This document shows positions 1 to 7,846 of a DNA stretch of 13,274 nucleotides, in pieces. The notes beneath the pieces were generated by a model. The model ran no database searches, was not told the DNA's origin, and saw nothing but the letters and a program-made list of their open reading frames with translations. The stretch spans positions 1 through 13,274 of the forward strand of contig USQL01000062.1 of NCBI GenBank assembly GCA_900556935.1. Reading direction: 5' to 3'. The first letter of the stretch is position 1. Every line of letters starts with the position of its first letter. Made by a program: the position numbers and the translations under genes. Source of the stretch: an uncultured Eubacteriales bacterium (GTDB taxonomy: Bacteria > Bacillota > Clostridia > Oscillospirales > Oscillospiraceae).

Positions 1-495
1 GTCCGGGAGCAGTTCGATGAACTGATCCCCCTGGGCATCGAATACGATGTGACCCCCGGTGTCAGCGCCTTCTGCGGGGCTGCCGCTTCCTTGAAGCAGG
101 AGTTTACCCTGCCGGAGGTGAGCCAGACCGTCATCATCACCCGGCAGTCCGGCAAGACCCTGGTGCCGGAGAAGGAGAGCATCCGGTCCCTGGCCGCCCA
201 TCGGGCCACCATGTGCCTGTACCTGAGCACCCGGCTGACCAAGGAGCTCCAGCAGGAGCTTCTGGAGGGCGGGTACCCCGGGTCCACGCCGGTTGCCATT
301 GTCTTCAAGGCCAGTTGGCCCGACGAGCGGATTTTCCACTGCACTGTGGACACCCTCCACAAGACGGTGACGGAAAACGACCTGACCCGGACCAGCCTGA
401 TTATTGTGGGGGACTGCATGGGGGAGAAGTACGCCAAGTCCTACCTGTATGATCCCAGCTACGACCGGCCCTTCCACGAGGCGGCCACCAAATGA
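1..495 (+). CDS. cbiF: Cobalt-precorrin-4 C11-methyltransferase (CbiF/CobM), 5' end missing
   Basis: SAM-dependent methyltransferase that methylates C-11 of (cobalt-)precorrin-4 in corrin ring synthesis, in the cytosol. The frame is open from base 1 with no upstream stop, so roughly the first 90 residues of a ~250-residue family member lie outside the window. What remains is the C-terminal half of the tetrapyrrole methylase fold: the 'VTPGVSAF' motif (about residues 17-24 of the visible part), the segment 'MCLYLSTRL', and the 'SLIIVGDCMG' strand that precedes the typical CbiF tail 'YDPSYDRPF'. The stop overlaps the start of cbiG (ATGA), which points to coupled translation. I assign CbiF rather than aerobic CobM because the next gene is cbiG, which belongs to the anaerobic route. 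The GTG at 49 is an internal valine codon, not a start. Other tetrapyrrole methylases (CbiL, CbiH) are less likely because CbiH is encoded separately at 1505. Confidence 0.93.
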   Translation, partial: VREQFDELIPLGIEYDVTPGVSAFCGAAASLKQEFTLPEVSQTVIITRQSGKTLVPEKESIRSLAAHRATMCLYLSTRLTKELQQELLEGGYPGSTPVAIVFKASWPDERIFHCTVDTLHKTVTENDLTRTSLIIVGDCMGEKYAKSYLYDPSYDRPFHEAATK

Positions 496-1508
496 AGCTG
501 GCGGTGTTCGCCTTCACCCGCCGGGGCTGTGGGCTGGCCCAAGGGGCGAAAGAGATCCTGGATGCGGAGGAAGTGCGCCTGGTCACCATGGAAAAGTTCG
601 GCGTTCCCGGCTTTGAGGCCTATCGGCCTCCCTTAAACCAATGTATGGAGCCCTATTTCCGCTGGGCGGATGCCATCTTGTTCATTGGCAGCACCGGCAT
701 GGCCGTTCGGGCCATTGCGCCCTGGGTGCGGGACAAAAAGACGGACCCGGCGGTGCTGGTGATGGATGAGGGCGGCACCTTCGTCATTTCCCTGCTCTCC
801 GGCCACATCGGCGGTGCCAACGCCATGACAAGGCGTCTGGCGGAGAAAATGGGGGCCAGACCCGTCATTACAACGGCCACAGATGTGGAGGGGAAATTCT
901 CCGCGGATACCTGGGCCACAGAGCAGGGCTGCCATATTTCGGACATGGAGCTATGCAAGGAGATTTCCGCTGCCATCCTGGAGCATCCGGTTCCCATCTG
1001 CGGGGAGTGCCTTCTTTTTCCACAGCTGCCTCCGGGCCTTGTGGAAAAAGAAGAGGGGAAGCTCGGCATCTATGTGGGCATCCACAACCGGAAGCCCTTT
1101 GAAAAGACGCTGATCCTGACGCCCAGAGTGCTGACCCTAGGCCTGGGCTGCCGGAGAGGCACCCCGAAAGAAGCCATTGAAGAGGCGGTCCGGGCGGTAT
1201 TCCGGGAACATGACCTGAGAACCGAAGCCATCGCCCAGGTGGCATCCATAGATTTGAAAGCCAACGAGCAGGGGTTGCTGGACTACTGCGCAGAGCTTGG
1301 GATCCCTGTTGAATTTTTTACGGCGGAGGAATTGAAGGCCGTCCCCGGGGACTTTTCCCCCTCTGCCTTTGTCCAGTCTGTTACCGGAGTGGACAATGTG
1401 TGCGAGCGGGCTGCCGCACTGGCCGGGGGGACCCTCATCGTCCACAAAACCGCCCATAACGGCGTTACCGTGGCTGTGGCGGAAAAAAGAGGAGAAACAA
1501 TACTATGA
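492..1508 (+). CDS. cbiG: Cobalt-precorrin-5A hydrolase CbiG
   Basis: CbiG opens the delta-lactone of cobalt-precorrin-5A and releases acetaldehyde (the extruded C-20 carbon), giving cobalt-precorrin-5B. This step is specific to the anaerobic pathway. The protein has 338 residues, normal for the family. It shows the N-terminal domain with 'IGSTGMAVRAIAP' and 'SGHIGGAN' (residues about 103-110), a middle linker domain, and a C-terminal CbiG_C domain starting near residue 214 with 'LGLGCRRGTP' (Cys220) and the 'SIDLKANEQGL' motif. The start ATG at 492 overlaps the cbiF stop by 4 bases. The 3' end overlaps the next start in the same way, so the gene sits inside a tightly coupled series. Nothing appears broken or missing. 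Confidence 0.96.
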   Translation: MKLAVFAFTRRGCGLAQGAKEILDAEEVRLVTMEKFGVPGFEAYRPPLNQCMEPYFRWADAILFIGSTGMAVRAIAPWVRDKKTDPAVLVMDEGGTFVISLLSGHIGGANAMTRRLAEKMGARPVITTATDVEGKFSADTWATEQGCHISDMELCKEISAAILEHPVPICGECLLFPQLPPGLVEKEEGKLGIYVGIHNRKPFEKTLILTPRVLTLGLGCRRGTPKEAIEEAVRAVFREHDLRTEAIAQVASIDLKANEQGLLDYCAELGIPVEFFTAEELKAVPGDFSPSAFVQSVTGVDNVCERAAALAGGTLIVHKTAHNGVTVAVAEKRGETIL

Positions 1509-2233
1509 AATTATATGTTGTGGGCATTGGCCCTGGAAATATGGAAAACATGACCATGAAAGCCCATCGGGCCCTGGAAGACTGCCAGGTGATCGTAGGC
1601 TACCCTGTCTATGTGGACCTGGTAAAGGACAGCTACCCCGGCAAGGAGTTGCTGTCCACCCCCATGACTCAGGAGGCGGACCGGTGCCGCATGGCCATTG
1701 AGGAGGCCCGGAAGGGGAAGACCGTAGCCATGGTCTGCTCCGGTGACAGCGGCATCTACGGCATGGCCTCCCTGGTCTATGAGCTGCTGGGAGAGGACAA
1801 GGACGTGGAAGTAGAGGTGGTCCCCGGTCTCACGGCAGCTTGCAGCGGCGGCGCGGTGCTGGGAGCGCCCCTGACTCACGACTTTGCCGTCATCAGCCTT
1901 TCCGACCGGTTGACTCCCTGGGAAAAGATCGAAAGAAGACTGGACTACGCCGCCCAGGCGGACCTGTCTATTGTTATCTACAATCCCAGAAGTCACGGTA
2001 GACCCGATAACCTGAAAAAGGCCTGCGATATCCTCCTGAAGACACTGCCGGAAAATCGGCCCTGCGGCGTGGTCCGCAATATCGGAAGAGAGGGCCAGCA
2101 GAAGTTTTTGCTGACGCTGAAGGAACTGCGGGATTTTGAAGCGGATATGTTCTGCACCGTATTTGTGGGCAACGCCCAGACGAAAATCATTGGGGAGAAT
2201 CTGGTGACTCCCAGAGGATACCGGGATGTATAA
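1505..2233 (+). CDS. cbiH: Cobalt-precorrin-3 / precorrin-3B C17-methyltransferase CbiH (CobJ family)
   Basis: Methylates C-17 and drives ring contraction of cobalt-precorrin-3 using SAM. The 242-residue length is usual for the family. The tetrapyrrole methylase signature 'VVGIGPGN' is at residues 5-12, the 'GYPVYVDLV' segment follows, and the glycine-rich 'SGDSGIYGM' loop lies around Asp81. 'VVPGLTAACSGGAVLGAPLTHDFAVISLSD' type features (given here in pieces: 'VPGLTAACSGGA', 'APLTHDFAVISLSD') and 'YNPRSHGRPDNL' are hallmarks of CobJ/CbiH. ATG at 1505 overlaps the cbiG stop (ATGA), and the 3' end overlaps the next gene by 8 bases. In the pathway CbiH acts before CbiF and CbiG although it is encoded after them. 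The name cobJ is used for the aerobic homologue, and sequence alone separates the two only by context. Confidence 0.95.
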   Translation: MKLYVVGIGPGNMENMTMKAHRALEDCQVIVGYPVYVDLVKDSYPGKELLSTPMTQEADRCRMAIEEARKGKTVAMVCSGDSGIYGMASLVYELLGEDKDVEVEVVPGLTAACSGGAVLGAPLTHDFAVISLSDRLTPWEKIERRLDYAAQADLSIVIYNPRSHGRPDNLKKACDILLKTLPENRPCGVVRNIGREGQQKFLLTLKELRDFEADMFCTVFVGNAQTKIIGENLVTPRGYRDV

Positions 2234-4208
2234 GCTTTGCGTTTTTGCCGGAACCTCCGAGGGGCGGCAGCTGGTGAAGTGGCTGGCCTCTTTTGAGGGC
2301 CTTTCCGTTACCGCCTGCGCCGCCACGGAGTACGGAGGAGAGCTGCTGGAAGAGATCCCAGGGGTCATAGTCTCCGCCAAACGGCTGGATGAAGGGCAGA
2401 TGGAAGCCTTCTTCCGGGAAGAAAGCTTCCACTGGGTGATAGATGCCACCCACCCCTACGCCCCCATTGTTACAGAGAATATCCGTGCCGCCTGTACTGC
2501 TGCCGGGACCCGATATCTGCGCCTTCTGCGGGATGGGGGACTGCCGGAGGACTGCGTCTGTGTGGACTCCACTGCAGAGGCAGTCCGGTGGCTTTCCCAT
2601 CGGGAGGAAAGGGTGCTGCTGACTGTGGGCAGCAAGGAACTGGCGGCCTACAAAGGACTGCCGGGCTTTTCGGAGCGGTACTATGCCAGGGTATTGCCGG
2701 TGACGGACAGCATCGAATTGTGCAAACAGGCCGGAGTGCCTACGGCCCACGTGATTGCCATGCAGGGGCCCTTTACAAAAGAGCTGAACGAGGCCATCCT
2801 CCACGCCACGGGAGCCGGGATCCTGGTGACCAAGCAGACCGGCACCAAGGGAGGCTTCTGGGAGAAGGTGGAGGCGGCAAGAGCGGCCGGTGCCCAGCTG
2901 CTGGTGATTGGCCGGCCGGACCATGTGGCGGGGCTGTCTTTTCAGGAGACGGCAGCCTTTTTGTGCAAGGAACTGGGGCTGACCGCCAAAAAGCAGGTGA
3001 CCGTTGTGGGTATCGGCCCGGGAGACCGGGAGCACCGGACTCTGGCAGCGGAAAAAGCCATTGCCCAGGCGGACTGCCTCATTGGGGCAAAGCGAATGCT
3101 GGAGGCGGTGGCAGCTCCGGGCCAGACCCGGGAGGAACAGATCGCCCCGGAAAAGATTGTGGAGGCCATTGCCGCTCACCCGGAGTGCAGCCGGTTTGCC
3201 GTGGTCATGGCAGGAGACATCGGCTTCTACAGCGGTACAAAAAAGCTGCTGCCCTTGCTGTCTGGCTGTGATGTGACCTTAGAGCCGGGCATTTCCAGCC
3301 TGGTGACCCTCTGTGCAAAACTGGGAACCTCCTATGAGGATGTGACCCCCGTGAGTCTTCATGGAAGGGACGGGGACATTGCCCGGGAGCTTCGCCGTCA
3401 TAAGCGGATCTTTGCTTTGGTTGGGGGAGAGAAGGGCATGGAGAACCTGTGCCGGACCCTGGTTGATGCCGGACTGGCGGAGGCCAAGGTCAGCGTAGGC
3501 GAGGCCCTGGGCTATCCCCAGGAGAAGATCACTGTGGGCACCGCCCAGGCTCTTTCGGAACAAACATTCCATAAACTCAGTGTGGCCCTGATCGAATGGG
3601 CGGGAGAAACCGTGGTCACCCAGGGGCTTCCCGACGAGACCTTTCAGCGGGGCAGCCACGAGAACGGCACCCCGGTGCCCATGACCAAGCGGGAGATCCG
3701 GGCGGCGGCTCTGGCCCATCTGGAGCTTACCGCCGATGCTGTCTGCTGGGATATTGGGGCGGGTACCGGCAGCGTGGCGATTGAAATGGCCCTTCAGGCC
3801 TATGAGGGCCAGGTGTACGCCATAGAAAAAAAGCCGGAGGCCTTGGCTCTCCTGGCGGAAAACACCGCCCGGCTCCATGTGACCAACCTGACAGCGGTGG
3901 AGGGCCTGGCTCCGGCGGCCTGTGAGAATCTGCCTGCCCCCACCCATGTGTTCATTGGCGGCAGTTCCGGCCAGATGGAGGCCCTGCTGACCCTGATCTG
4001 GGAGAAGAATCCCAAGGCCAGGATCGTGGCAACGGCGGTAGCCCTGGAGACTTTGGGGGAGCTGGCCCGCTGCGCCAAGGGCTATGGCGGCGAGGGTGTG
4101 TGCATCACCGCTGCCAACACAAGGGCGGCAGGACCCTACACGCTGATGCAGGGCCAGAATCCCGTCTATCTATTCACCTTCCCAGGGAGGGACAGCCATG
4201 AAGCATGA
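2226..4208 (+). CDS. cbiJET: Trifunctional CbiJ-CbiE-CbiT fusion (precorrin-6x reductase, C5-methyltransferase, C15-methyltransferase/decarboxylase)
   Basis: One 660-residue polypeptide joins three consecutive corrin-ring enzymes. Residues 1 to about 255 are CbiJ/CobK, the NAD(P)H-dependent reductase of (cobalt-)precorrin-6A: 'FAGTSEGRQL' at 7-16, then 'DATHPYAP', 'TVGSKEL' and 'TKQTGTKGGFWEKV'. Residues about 257-460 are CbiE, a C-5 methyltransferase with 'VVGIGPGD' at its start, 'MAGDIGFYSG', 'EPGISSL' and 'GGEKGMENL'. Residues about 475-660 are CbiT, which methylates C-15 and removes the C-12 acetate carboxyl: 'MTKREIRA' from 486, and the SAM-binding 'DIGAGTGSVAIEMA' from Asp509. No stop or frameshift separates the parts, and every part has near full family length. 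CbiE-CbiT fusion is familiar as CobL; CbiJ joined at the N-terminus is rarer. The start overlaps cbiH by 8 bases and the end overlaps cbiB by 11. Confidence 0.94.
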   Translation: MYKLCVFAGTSEGRQLVKWLASFEGLSVTACAATEYGGELLEEIPGVIVSAKRLDEGQMEAFFREESFHWVIDATHPYAPIVTENIRAACTAAGTRYLRLLRDGGLPEDCVCVDSTAEAVRWLSHREERVLLTVGSKELAAYKGLPGFSERYYARVLPVTDSIELCKQAGVPTAHVIAMQGPFTKELNEAILHATGAGILVTKQTGTKGGFWEKVEAARAAGAQLLVIGRPDHVAGLSFQETAAFLCKELGLTAKKQVTVVGIGPGDREHRTLAAEKAIAQADCLIGAKRMLEAVAAPGQTREEQIAPEKIVEAIAAHPECSRFAVVMAGDIGFYSGTKKLLPLLSGCDVTLEPGISSLVTLCAKLGTSYEDVTPVSLHGRDGDIARELRRHKRIFALVGGEKGMENLCRTLVDAGLAEAKVSVGEALGYPQEKITVGTAQALSEQTFHKLSVALIEWAGETVVTQGLPDETFQRGSHENGTPVPMTKREIRAAALAHLELTADAVCWDIGAGTGSVAIEMALQAYEGQVYAIEKKPEALALLAENTARLHVTNLTAVEGLAPAACENLPAPTHVFIGGSSGQMEALLTLIWEKNPKARIVATAVALETLGELARCAKGYGGEGVCITAANTRAAGPYTLMQGQNPVYLFTFPGRDSHEA

Positions 4209-5154
4209 GCTTTTCTGCGCCATGCTGCTGGGATTTCTCCTGGACTGCCTGCTGGGAGATCCTCGGACCATTCCCCACCCGGTGGTGTGCATGGGTAAAT
4301 TGATTTCCTGGCTGGAAAAGGCTTTCCGGGCTCTGTTCCCCAAAACAAGGCTGGGAGAGAACCTGGCCGGAGGCTGCATCTGGCTTGTGACTGTGGCCGT
4401 GAGCTTTCTGATTCCCTGGGGACTTTTGAAGCTGGCGGGGATGGTCAGTCCCTGGCTGCGGCTTCTGCTTCAGGCGATTTTCTGCTGGCAGGTGCTGGCG
4501 GCCAAGAGCCTTCGGCAGGAGAGTATGAAGGTCTATGAGGCGCTGAAAACCGGCACCATCGAGGATGCCCGCTACGCCGTCTCCATGATCGTAGGCCGGG
4601 ATACCCAGGCCCTGGATGCGGATGCCGTCACCCGGGCAGCGGTGGAGACTGTGGCGGAGAACTGTTCGGACGGTGTGATCGCCCCCGTGCTCTATTTCGC
4701 CCTGGGCGGCGGCCCGCTGGCCTTTGCCTACAAGGCGGTGAACACCATGGACTCCATGCTGGGCTATGTGGAGCCGCCCTATCAAAATGTGGGCCTTGTC
4801 CCGGCCAGAATGGACGATGTGTGCAATTATCTCCCGGCCCGGATCAGCGGCATCATGATGCTTCTGGCCGGTGGACTTCTGGGGCTGAATTTCCGCAACG
4901 GCTGGAAGATCTTCCTACGGGACCGGTATAACCATGCCAGTCCAAACTCCGCCCAGACGGAGTCCGTCTGCGCCGGGCTCCTGGGCTTACGGCTGGCGGG
5001 GGATGCCTGGTACCACGGTGTCCTGCACAAAAAGAAATACATTGGGGATGCCCTGCGGCCCATTACGCCGGAGGACATCCCCCTGAGTGATCGGCTTATG
5101 TACGCCACGGCGGTGCTGACGCTGGCTATCTGCCTGATTCTGCTTTTGAGGTAA
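4198..5154 (+). CDS. cbiB: Adenosylcobinamide-phosphate synthase CbiB
   Basis: Membrane enzyme that joins the aminopropanol (or its phosphate) arm to adenosylcobyric acid, giving adenosylcobinamide (phosphate). The 318 residues are typical. Recognisable family motifs are 'LLGDPRTIPHPVVCMGK' (about 18-34), 'ETVAENCSDGVIAP' from Glu150, 'AYKAVNTMDSMLGY', and 'NHASPNSAQTES'. Hydrophobic stretches at the N-terminus (residues 5-20), near 60-80, near 90-100, around 165-175, around 215-230 and at the C-terminus fit a polytopic inner-membrane protein. GGGAGGG lies about 7 bases before ATG 4198, which supports that start; the gene overlaps the fusion gene by 11 bases. The next gene makes aminopropanol phosphate, the partner substrate. 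Confidence 0.96.
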   Translation: MKHELFCAMLLGFLLDCLLGDPRTIPHPVVCMGKLISWLEKAFRALFPKTRLGENLAGGCIWLVTVAVSFLIPWGLLKLAGMVSPWLRLLLQAIFCWQVLAAKSLRQESMKVYEALKTGTIEDARYAVSMIVGRDTQALDADAVTRAAVETVAENCSDGVIAPVLYFALGGGPLAFAYKAVNTMDSMLGYVEPPYQNVGLVPARMDDVCNYLPARISGIMMLLAGGLLGLNFRNGWKIFLRDRYNHASPNSAQTESVCAGLLGLRLAGDAWYHGVLHKKKYIGDALRPITPEDIPLSDRLMYATAVLTLAICLILLLR

Positions 5155-5158
5155 TGCA

Positions 5159-6211
5159 ATGCTCTATTCCACCCCAAATCCCCATGGTGGGGACCTTTAT
5201 TCCCAAAAAATTTGCCTGGATTTTTCCGCAAACATCAATCCCTACGGCACTCCGGAGGCGGTGAAGCAGGCGGTAATAGACAGCGTTTCCGACCTGCGCC
5301 ACTATCCGGACCCCTATTGCCGGGAGCTGGTGACAGCCATCAGTGAATTTGAAGGGGTCGGCAAGGAAAAAGTCCTTTGCGGTAACGGGGCGGCGGAGCT
5401 CATTTTCTCCTTCTGCAGAAGCCTGGGCCCGAAAAAGGCCCTGATCCTGGACCCCTGCTTCAGCGAGTACGAAACGGCCCTTCGTGCCTCTCAGTGCGAA
5501 GTGGCTCACTTTGCACTGAAAAAAGAGACGGATTTTCAGCTGAAACGGGATTTTCTTCCTTTTTTGGAAGGCTTTGATGGGGATGCCCTGATGCTTTGCA
5601 ACCCCAACAATCCAACGGGCCAGATCATTTCCCGGGAAATGCTGGAGGAAATTCTGACCATCTGTGAACGCAGGAAGATGTTTTTGTTCATCGACGAATG
5701 CTTCCTGGACCTGACGGATGGAGGGGACTGCCTCACCATGAAGCCCTATTTGCAGACCCATCAGAATCTGTTCCTCCTAAAAGCCTTTACGAAGAGCTAC
5801 GGCATGGCGGGGCTGCGGCTGGGCTATTGCCTTTGCGGGAATGCCTCTTTGCTCCGGACCATGGGACAGACCGTCCAGCCCTGGAATGTGTCCGTCCCCG
5901 CCCAAAAGGCCGGGGTGGCGGCGTTGAAACAGACCGCCTTTTTGGAAAAGGCGAAACAAACCATCCGGGAGCAGCGGACGGCGCTGACCGGAGGGCTTCG
6001 GGAACTGGGGCTGAGGGTCATTGGTTCCCACACGAATTATATTCTATTTTATTCTGACCGGGAGCTCCGGGAGCCTTTGCTGGAAAAAGGCATCCAGATC
6101 CGCTCTTGCGCCAATTACCCCGGCCTGGAAGCAGGCTGGTACCGCATCGCCGTAAAGCTGCCCCGGGAAAACGAGACCCTGCTGGCGGCTTTGAAAGAAA
6201 TTTTGAGGTGA
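5159..6211 (+). CDS. cobD: Threonine-phosphate decarboxylase CobD (PLP aminotransferase fold)
   Basis: PLP enzyme of the class I/II aminotransferase fold. In cobalamin synthesis the CobD family decarboxylates L-threonine-O-3-phosphate to (R)-1-aminopropan-2-ol phosphate, which CbiB then attaches. The protein has 350 residues. 'DFSANINPYGTPEAV' near the N-terminus, 'HYPDPYCREL', 'GNGAAELIF', 'NPNNPTGQ', 'FIDECFLDL' and 'FTKSYGMAGLRLGY' are characteristic; Lys212 in the last motif is the expected PLP Schiff-base lysine. A histidinol-phosphate aminotransferase (HisC) has a similar fold, but the 'FSANINPYG' start and the position between cbiB and cbiP make CobD far more likely. The gene starts 4 bases after the cbiB stop; an ATG at 5154 is out of frame. 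The ribosome site is weak (GAGGT), so coupling to cbiB probably matters. The symbol follows Salmonella usage. Confidence 0.93.
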   Translation: MLYSTPNPHGGDLYSQKICLDFSANINPYGTPEAVKQAVIDSVSDLRHYPDPYCRELVTAISEFEGVGKEKVLCGNGAAELIFSFCRSLGPKKALILDPCFSEYETALRASQCEVAHFALKKETDFQLKRDFLPFLEGFDGDALMLCNPNNPTGQIISREMLEEILTICERRKMFLFIDECFLDLTDGGDCLTMKPYLQTHQNLFLLKAFTKSYGMAGLRLGYCLCGNASLLRTMGQTVQPWNVSVPAQKAGVAALKQTAFLEKAKQTIREQRTALTGGLRELGLRVIGSHTNYILFYSDRELREPLLEKGIQIRSCANYPGLEAGWYRIAVKLPRENETLLAALKEILR

Positions 6212-6215
6212 TACC

Positions 6216-7679
6216 ATGGCAATGAACATTATGATTCAGGGCACCATGTCCAACGCCGGCAAGAGCCTTTTGGCGGCGGGTCTGTGCCGGATATTCAAAC
6301 AGGACGGCTACCGGGTAGCCCCCTTTAAGAGCCAGAATATGGCCCTGAATTCCTTCATCACCGAGGCTGGAGGCGAAATGGGACGGGCCCAGGTGGTCCA
6401 GGCCGAGGCGGCCGGGGTGAAGCCCGATGTGCGGATGAACCCCATCCTCTTAAAGCCCACCACGGATGTGGGCAGCCAGGTCATCGTAAACGGCCAGGCC
6501 ATGGGGAATATGCGCGCTATGGAATACTACCGCCGGAAGCGGGAGTTCGTCCCTCAGATATTGGAAAGCTACCACTCCTTGGCCGCCGAAAACGACATCA
6601 TCGTCATCGAGGGAGCCGGAAGCCCGGCGGAGATCAACCTGAAGCAGGAAGACATTGTCAACATGGGTCTGGCCCAGCTGGTGGATGCGCCCGTGCTGCT
6701 GGTAGGCGACATTGACCGGGGGGGCGTTTTTGCCCAGCTCTACGGCACGGTGGCCCTGCTGGAGGAGCAGGAGCGGGCCCGGATCAAGGGCACTGTGGTG
6801 AACAAATTCCGGGGAGACCGGGCCATTTTGCAGCCCGGTATTGAAATCCTGGAAAAGCTCTGCGGGGTCCCCGTGGCGGGAGTGGTGCCCTATATGCACC
6901 TGGATATCGATGATGAGGACAGCCTGTCCACCCGGTTCGACCGGGGGACCCCACGGAAGGATATCGACATTGCCGTGGTGAAGCTGCCGCGAATCTCCAA
7001 CTTTACGGATCTGGCTCCCTTGGAGCGGATCCCCAATGTGTCCCTGCGCTACATCGAAAAGCCGGAAAACCTGATGGAGCCGGATATGATCGTCCTCCCC
7101 GGCACCAAGAGCACCATTGCCGATCTGCAATGGCTCCGGCAAAACGGCCTGGAGGCGGCGATCCTGCACGCCCAGGACCGGGGCAGTATCGTCTTCGGCA
7201 TCTGCGGCGGCTACCAGATGCTGGGAGAGCGGATTTCCGACCCGGACCTGGTAGAAGCCGCCGGAGTTACCTCTATCCGTGGCCTGGGCCTGCTGCCCAT
7301 GGAGACGGTGTTTCACGGGGAGAAGGTCCAGCGCCAGACCGAGGGCAGCTTTGGTCTGGTTCCGGGTCCATTGAGCAGCCTCTCCGGCCTCAGATACCGG
7401 GGCTACGAGATCCATATGGGCAGAAGCGAAGCTCCCCTGCCTCCCATCACGGCGGGAAACAATGTCTACGGCACCTATATCCACGGTGTTTTCGATGAGG
7501 CGGGCATTGCCCAGGCGATTGTCGCGGATCTCTGCCGCCGGAAGGGCCTGGACCCGTCGGAAGCCCAGACCTTCGACCCGGAGGCCTACAAACAGCGGCA
7601 GTACGACAAGCTGGCAAAGGGGGTCCGAGAGGGGCTCGATATGGAGTTTGTGTACAAGGTATTAGAGCGAAAAGTGTAA
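6216..7679 (+). CDS. cbiP: Cobyric acid synthase CbiP (CobQ family)
   Basis: Glutamine- and ATP-dependent amidase that converts adenosylcobyrinic acid a,c-diamide to adenosylcobyric acid by amidating side chains b, d, e and g. The 487-residue length matches the family. The N-terminal dethiobiotin-synthetase-like ATPase domain has 'GTMSNAGKS' (9-17), 'PFKSQNMALNSF', 'IEGAGSPAEINL' and 'GDIDRGGVFA'. The C-terminal triad glutamine amidotransferase domain has 'LPGTKSTIADL', the nucleophile Cys330 in 'GICGGYQMLG', and His423 in 'YIHGVFDE'. GAGGTG lies about 6 bases before ATG 6216; the gene begins 4 bases after cobD. It is the last gene of the operon run and is followed by a palindromic repeat. 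Together with cbiB and cobD it covers the step to adenosylcobinamide phosphate; nucleotide-loop genes (cobU, cobS, cobT) are not in this window. Confidence 0.97.
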   Translation: MAMNIMIQGTMSNAGKSLLAAGLCRIFKQDGYRVAPFKSQNMALNSFITEAGGEMGRAQVVQAEAAGVKPDVRMNPILLKPTTDVGSQVIVNGQAMGNMRAMEYYRRKREFVPQILESYHSLAAENDIIVIEGAGSPAEINLKQEDIVNMGLAQLVDAPVLLVGDIDRGGVFAQLYGTVALLEEQERARIKGTVVNKFRGDRAILQPGIEILEKLCGVPVAGVVPYMHLDIDDEDSLSTRFDRGTPRKDIDIAVVKLPRISNFTDLAPLERIPNVSLRYIEKPENLMEPDMIVLPGTKSTIADLQWLRQNGLEAAILHAQDRGSIVFGICGGYQMLGERISDPDLVEAAGVTSIRGLGLLPMETVFHGEKVQRQTEGSFGLVPGPLSSLSGLRYRGYEIHMGRSEAPLPPITAGNNVYGTYIHGVFDEAGIAQAIVADLCRRKGLDPSEAQTFDPEAYKQRQYDKLAKGVREGLDMEFVYKVLERKV

Positions 7680-7690
7680 AAACAGTAAAA

Positions 7691-7826
7691 GCTGTCATTG
7701 CGAGACAGTGCGCACACTGTCGTGGCAATCTCCCGGATGAATGGGAAAACCTGAATCTTTAGACGAAAATGTCCGAAGACTTTGGGGATTGCCACACCAG
7801 TCTGCGGACTGGTTCGCAATGACAGC
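7691..7826. repeat. Palindromic double-hairpin intergenic repeat (MITE/REP-like)
   Basis: A 136-base near-symmetrical structure fills the gap between cbiP and the convergent radical SAM gene. The outer ends are a perfect 13-base inverted repeat (7691-7703 with 7814-7826). A second pair of arms, GTGGCAATC (7722-7730) with GATTGCCAC (7787-7795), lies inside. Each side also carries its own perfect 7-bp hairpin with a 4-base loop: 7704-7721 (GACAGTG/CACTGTC) and 7796-7813 (ACCAGTC/GACTGGT). The centre (about 7733-7784) is unique-looking. I recognise this layout as similar to 'tgtcattgcga...' repeats scattered in clostridial genomes; that is recall, not a search. It could act as a two-way transcription stop between convergent genes, or be an immobile MITE remnant. 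No coding potential is seen in it. Confidence 0.8.
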
Positions 7827-7846
7827 ATTATTTTAGCTTTTTTGCG

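Noticed and set aside
1511..3179. Long open frames on the - strand opposite cbiH and the cbiJET gene (and others opposite cbiP and rlmD)
   Set aside because: They lie antisense to genes with full sets of family motifs, have no ribosome sites or recognisable domains, and are expected in GC-rich coding DNA.
7691..7826. CRISPR array
   Set aside because: The repeats are inverted, not direct, there are no spacers of even length, and no cas genes are nearby.
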